64,000 bases of DNA from Cohnella rhizosphaerae. GTDB lineage: Bacteria; Bacillota; Bacilli; Paenibacillales; Paenibacillaceae. Shown in pieces: positions 60,297-64,000 of the stretch; position 1 is the first letter of the stretch, and the number at the start of each line of letters is the position of its first letter. The notes under the pieces were generated by a model. The model was given only the letters and a program-made list of their open reading frames with translations, ran no database searches and was not told where the DNA came from. The DNA lies in the NCBI RefSeq assembly GCF_029525575.1, contig NZ_JAPDIA010000008.1, positions 2,170,001 to 2,234,000 of the forward strand, in the 5' to 3' direction. A program made the translations under genes and the position numbers.

Positions 60297-61344
60297 ATGC
60301 GAATTCACATTACCGATTTGCAGGCTGGCGATCAGATCTCGCAAGATATTTTTAACGCTTACGGCCTGCATGTGCTGTCCAGCGGCGCGATCTTGAACGA
60401 GCATGATCTGTCCCGCCTTTACCAGCACCGGATCGACTACGTCGATATCGAGCAGCGCGTCTCCCCCTTCGTTCGAAGCCTCCGAGACCGCCGCCGATCT
60501 GTTCCCGCCCGAGCTCCATCACAAGTTCGAAGATGCCGTCGCGGGCTGCGAGCTGCTGTTCAAGCAGGCGATCGCGGAAGGCAAAGTTTCCGAAGCGGAC
60601 GCCAAGGAGAGCTTTCAGCCGCTCGTCCAGCATTTCCAGGAGGAACGGGACGTCGTATCGCTCATGCTGAGCATGCACACGCAGGACGAATACACGTACC
60701 AGCACTCGGTTCAGGTCGGCATGCTCAGCTTCTATATGGCCAATTGGCTGGATTGGAGCGTCGAAGACCAGATTCGGGCCGGCATGGCGGGATTTTTGCA
60801 CGATATCGGCAAGAGCCGCATTCCCGATGAGATCCTGAAGAAGAGCGGGCGCCTGAGCGATGCCGAGTTCGAGGAGATCAAAAAGCATCCGTCGCACAGC
60901 TATCGGATCTTGACCGATTCCTTTTCGGACGACGGCATCGCCTTGGCCGCGCTTCAGCACCACGAGCGGCGCGACGGCTCGGGGTATCCCGAACGGCTGC
61001 TGGACGAAGCGATCATGCCGATGTCCAGAGTGATCGCGATCGCGGACATTTACAGCGCCATGAGCTCGGACCGCGCCTATCAGGCGAAGCGGGATTTGCT
61101 CTGCGTGCTGAAGGAGCTGTACCGGCTCAGCTTCGACGAGCTCGATGCGGAGATGACGCTGACGTTCATCAGCCGGATGATCCCGAACTTCATCGGCAAA
61201 CGCGCGCAGCTGTCCGACGGACGATGGGGGACGATCATCATGACGCATCCGACCGATCCGTTCCGTCCGCTCGTCCACGTCGACGATGCGTTCATCGACC
61301 TCTCCGTGGAGCGCGAGCTCGAGATCGACCGGATCTCGACTTGA
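60297..61344 (+). CDS. HD-GYP domain protein 2, likely c-di-GMP phosphodiesterase (frameshifted in this sequence)
   Basis: About 348 residues. N-terminal domain MRIHITDLQAGDQISQDIF like that of HD-GYP protein 1, then HD-GYP with QHSVQVGMLSFYMA, FLHDIGKSRIPDEIL, HHERRDGSGYPERL and IADIYSAMSSDRAY. Break at C5 (60463-60467); four restore RVSPSFEASETAADLFPPEL. GAGGTG is 6 bases before the ATG. The two HD-GYP genes flank the nucleotidase-molybdopterin block in opposite directions. Confidence 0.9.
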
Positions 61345-61363
61345 ATGCGACTTGAATGCGGAT

Positions 61364-61392
61364 AGCCCCGGCCGTATCGGCCGGGGCTTCTT
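61364..61392 (+). terminator. Terminator of HD-GYP gene 2
   Basis: AGCCCCGGCCG and CGGCCGGGGCT with loop TAT, followed by TCTTC. Confidence 0.75.
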
Positions 61393-61394
61393 CA

Positions 61395-62386
61395 TGCATC
61401 TCCACAGGCTGCCTGAGAGCAGCCGCTTGGCGAACAGGAACGTATCCTGCCAGTACGCTTTGTCGATATCCGTAATCTGCACCCCGTCCTCCGGCGCCGG
61501 ACTCGAATGGAGCATCTTGCGGTCGCCCATGTAGATGCCGACATGGCCCACCGTCTTGTCCGTCTTAAAGCGGCCGGGTACGTAAAAAAAACATCAAATC
61601 GCCAGGCTGCAGTTCGCTTCGCGAGACGGAGGTTCCTCGTTCGGCCTGATCTCTCGCGACGCGCGGCAGCTGAATGCCTTTATCGGCGAACAGGAATTGA
61701 ACGAACGAGGAGCAGTCGAACTTCCCCGTCTGCCTGTAGTCGCCCGTTCCAAAGTCGTACTTTACGCCAAGAAACTTCTGCCCGTGCGCAATAATATCGG
61801 CTGCGTCGCTGGACGCGGATGCGATCCGGAGCTTCCCGCGGCCCGCACCGCCCGGCGCCGCGTCGGCGAAGGGCATGCCGCCGTGGCCCGCGTCTTGGCC
61901 GAAGGCTCTTGGGAGCAGGGAGATGCTGTCCCCGTTGGTTCGCATCGCGAGCTCGTTTCCGAACAACGCAGGCAAACCGGCGGCAGGAATGTACAAGCCG
62001 CCCGCTTCCTTTACTGCCGGCGCCGGCAGCTTGGTCTGCTTTCCGCCGGCATGCACCGTGCTATCGCCGGTCCGGAACGTCCACCTCGGATCGTGATCGC
62101 CCAGACCGTAGCTCCCGTCCGCCAGCCACTTTCCCGTATATCCCGCCGCCTTCGCCACGTCGGACAGCGATACGTAGCCGGTCCGATGGATGCTGCGCAG
62201 CTTGATGACGCTGCTCTCGGACATCTCATCTGTTTTCGTCTGTTCCGCCGACTTCACCCTTACCGGCGCGTATCTCTGGCTCAGGTCGGCCGTATCGCCG
62301 GGGTTGTCCGTGCATCCGGCGCTTGTCAGCAGCGCGGAAGCGACTATGCCCGCGCAAGCTGCCTTCGCCAAGATTCGATTACGCAT
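61395..62386 (-). CDS. NlpC/P60 cell-wall endopeptidase, lipoprotein (frameshifted in this sequence)
   Basis: Signal peptide with lipobox TSAGC, a copper-amine-oxidase-N-like segment (GYVSLSDVAKAAGYTGKW ... LYIPAAGLPALFG), then an NlpC/P60 domain with Cys in KFDCSSFVQFLFA and His in VGHVGIYMG. Probably cuts gamma-D-Glu-mDAP links. Break at A8 on the plus strand (61584-61591); seven restore LMFFYVPGRFKTDKTVGH. The 3' end is approximate: the restored frame has no stop before the HD-GYP gene, so another length error near 61410 is likely. Confidence 0.87.
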
Positions 62387-62543
62387 GCTTAACCATCCCT
62401 CCGAAGGTCCCGTCTAGGTTTCCTGTCGTTAGGATGGTTGAACGCGGGCCGAATTATGCCGGCAGGAGCGTCGGTCCGAGGGCAGAAGGTCGAAAGTCGA
62501 AGCCTAAGTTCGAAGGCTCGAAACCGAAGCCAAGTCGAAGGCT

Positions 62544-62694
62544 CGAAGCCATAACGAAGGTCGGACACGCAGGCGATTTTCGAAGCCATTTCGAAGGTCA
62601 GAAGCGCAAGCCGGTTTTCGAAGCCATTCCGAAGGTCGGAAGCGCAAGCCGATTTTAGAAGCCGTTCCGAGGGTGGAAGACAATAGCCGAATTT
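62544..62694. repeat. 38-bp tandem repeat, 4 copies
   Basis: Four direct units of 37-38 bases: each begins CGAAGCC(A)TT-CGAAGG and ends AAGCCGATTTT. Units at 62544, 62581, 62619 and 62657. Shorter CGAAGGCTCGAA motifs precede them from about 62480. The block fills the 333-base gap between the NlpC gene and the glucosaminidase stop; I see no gene in it. Confidence 0.88.
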
Positions 62695-62719
62695 GAATCC
62701 GAATCCGTGGAACATACAA

Positions 62720-63446
62720 TTAAACGATCTTTTTTTCGATGCAGCACGGTCAGGAGCCGATAAAAGTCGTAACTACCGCCGAGCGGCGTGTCGATCAGCT
62801 TGGCTTCCACGGCAGCTTGCACGGCCGCGGCGGCCCATGCAGGCGGCTCGGGGATCGTTTGTAAGCTTTCGGTTGCGGCCAGCCGGGCGGCGAGCGCTTG
62901 AATTTGCGCAACCTGCGCTTCCACCTGTTGCCGAAGCCTTTCGAATTGTTCCCGCTCCTCCTTCGTCATCGGTTCGTCCTCCCCCTTCGATCTCGTCATA
63001 TTTCGTCAGACTATACGTATTGATCAGTTGCCTAAGCTTGTTGCTGTAGGCCGGATCGGTCGCGTATCCGCTGAGCTGCAGCGCTTCCGCTTGCTCTTCA
63101 GCCGTCTTGGCTGCGCGAACGCGGGCATAGCGGGCGCTCCCGAGCCATTGATCCTGATCCTTGTAAAAGGCGTACACGCTGTCATAAGAGCGCCATGTCG
63201 CCGTCGTCTGAACGCGCTTGCCCTTCACGTATTCCCAGGTCGGCGTCGTATACGTCTCCCCGCGCCACCACTGGTTAGGGAGTCCGTCGCCGGCTTTGAT
63301 GCCGCCAAGATTATAGTGCTCGCCGATTTTTCCGCCGGTCTCGAGCAAGTTTTGCGCGAGCCTGACGCTTGGGAAAAGCGGCGAGCCTTCTTTCTCGCCC
63401 GCTGCGCTTGCGGCCCAAGTATGCCAAAGAACGTCTGCCTGTCCAA
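62720..63446 (-). CDS. Glucosaminidase (FlgJ/LytG-like) muramidase-type hydrolase (three frame breaks in this sequence)
   Basis: About 240 residues after repair: N-terminal glucosaminidase domain (LFPSVRLAQNLLETGGKIGEHYNLGGIKA, WRSYDSVYAFYKDQDQWL, ATDPAYSNKLRQLI) and a C-terminal helical tail with a Gln/Ala/Arg coiled coil ending LLTVLHRKKIV. Breaks: one base missing near 63388-63400, one extra in C5 (62981-62985), one extra in T7 (62730-62736). TTG start with AAGGAGGTG 5 bases upstream. No signal peptide is visible. Confidence 0.85.
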
Positions 63447-63567
63447 CGTATCACCTCCTTCGCTTGTAGCATGATATTCGAGCCATGGCCCCAGCTTCGC
63501 GGCGCTTTTCCTATCCGGGCGCTACGCTCGCTGATTCGGCTGTCGGCAATCCAGTTGCCGCCATTAG

Positions 63568-63600
63568 AAAACCATCAGGGAAGGCACGCCCTGACGGTCT
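63568..63600 (-). terminator. Possible terminator hairpin with no gene upstream
   Basis: Minus strand ACCGTCAGGGC and CCCTGATGGTTTT form a stem with a short T-tract. No coding frame is supported on the minus strand between it and the window end, so it may end a leader RNA of the glucosaminidase gene or a gene outside. Confidence 0.4.
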
Positions 63601-63730
63601 ATTGCAGCAGTCTAGTGTACGATCTGCGGAAGGCCATTCTCTCCCCGACCGCCTGAGCGCACGACAAACAACCGGTAACGCTCAGGAGCGGCCCCGGCTG
63701 CGAGGTGGTGTAGGTCGACACAGTCCATTA

Positions 63731-63915
63731 AATAACGGTTGAAAAGCAGTTATTTTCCGCGATCGCGACGTCCTTGGGCAAATAAGTGTTGAAGCGCAAT
63801 TAATTTCTCGCATTCGAACGTTTCGATCCGGTTTTGGGCAAAATAATTGCGGTTGAACACTTATTCCCTCCGAAGCCCCGGTCAGTATGCCGATTAACTG
63901 CTTTTCAACACTTAT
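63731..63915. repeat. AT-rich interspersed repeat, 4 copies in two orientations
   Basis: Four 23-26-base elements of the form AATAAGTGTTGAAAAGCAGTTATTT at 63731, 63781, 63841 and 63893; the first two are forward, the last two inverted. GGGCAAA precedes two of them. They are about 50 bases apart in an otherwise non-coding stretch from 63447 to the window end, where apart from the hairpin at 63568 I see nothing else. Confidence 0.75.
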
Positions 63916-64000
63916 CTCCCACATCCCAACGATGTATAGAATTTGCGCTATTATTTTTCTCCAAAAACAGCTCCGTCCATATAATAAGCGCGCATAGCGG

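Noticed and set aside
60352..61551. The NlpC gene frame continuing through the HD-GYP gene 2 on the opposite strand
   Set aside because: The NlpC domain is complete near 61410; the rest is an antisense shadow, explained by a further run-length error hiding the true stop.

Overview
The window reads as one contiguous piece of chromosome from a GC-rich, endospore-forming Firmicute of the family Paenibacillaceae, most like Cohnella or a high-GC Paenibacillus. The evidence is the Bacillales gene order tig-clpP-clpX-lonB-lonA-ysxC-hemAXCDBL-spoVID-valS, a full set of spore genes (spoVID, cotJABC, a gerA-type germination receptor operon, gerM, a run of yheC/yheD-like genes, a ytvI-like gene), strong AGGAGG-type ribosome binding sites and rho-independent terminators. 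No phage, insertion sequence, integron or CRISPR array was seen.

Layout. 1-25.5 kb, almost all on the minus strand: valS with its T-box leader, spoVID, the heme/siroheme genes (hemL, hemB, cobA-hemD fusion, hemC, sirC, hemX, hemA) with a Crp-type regulator facing the other way between hemL and hemB, speD, a conserved unknown, ysxC, lonA, lonB, a cysteine-rich copper-storage-like protein, ispG, clpX, clpP, tig and a ysoA-like gene. 25.6-34.1 kb, mixed accessory genes: two tRNAs, a GNAT acetyltransferase, an AraC-SIS-ROK sugar operon, tdk, a small EamA transporter, a lipoprotein, two small unknowns and asparagine synthase. 34.1-34.6 kb: a tandem repeat block. 34.6-41.6 kb: rdgB-rph and gerM, split by an opposite-strand gerA-type operon, then pgpA. 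41.8-48.2 kb: five consecutive YheC/YheD-type ATP-grasp genes. 48.4-53.1 kb: HAD phosphatase, cotJABC, an AI-2E/YtvI transporter and a CNNM/CBS transporter. 53.1-61.4 kb: a radical SAM YfkAB protein, two HD-GYP phosphodiesterases, a YunD-like nucleotidase and molybdopterin genes (moaA, a moaD-moaE fusion, a moeB-like gene). 61.4-64 kb: two cell-wall hydrolases and two families of short repeats.

A feature that dominates the reading is a large number of single-base length changes, about 26 in coding genes and one in a tRNA, nearly all of them one extra base in a run of 5-8 identical bases. They break otherwise perfect genes, including essential ones (lonA), and one lies in a tRNA T-arm, where a reading-frame function is impossible. 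The simplest reading is homopolymer error in the underlying assembly, so I annotate these genes as intact with the break position given, not as pseudogenes.

Functionally the window joins protein quality control (Tig, ClpXP, LonA, LonB), tetrapyrrole synthesis from glutamyl-tRNA to uroporphyrinogen III with a branch to siroheme, spore coat assembly and germination, and molybdenum cofactor synthesis. The least understood parts are the five-gene ATP-grasp run and the three repeat families.
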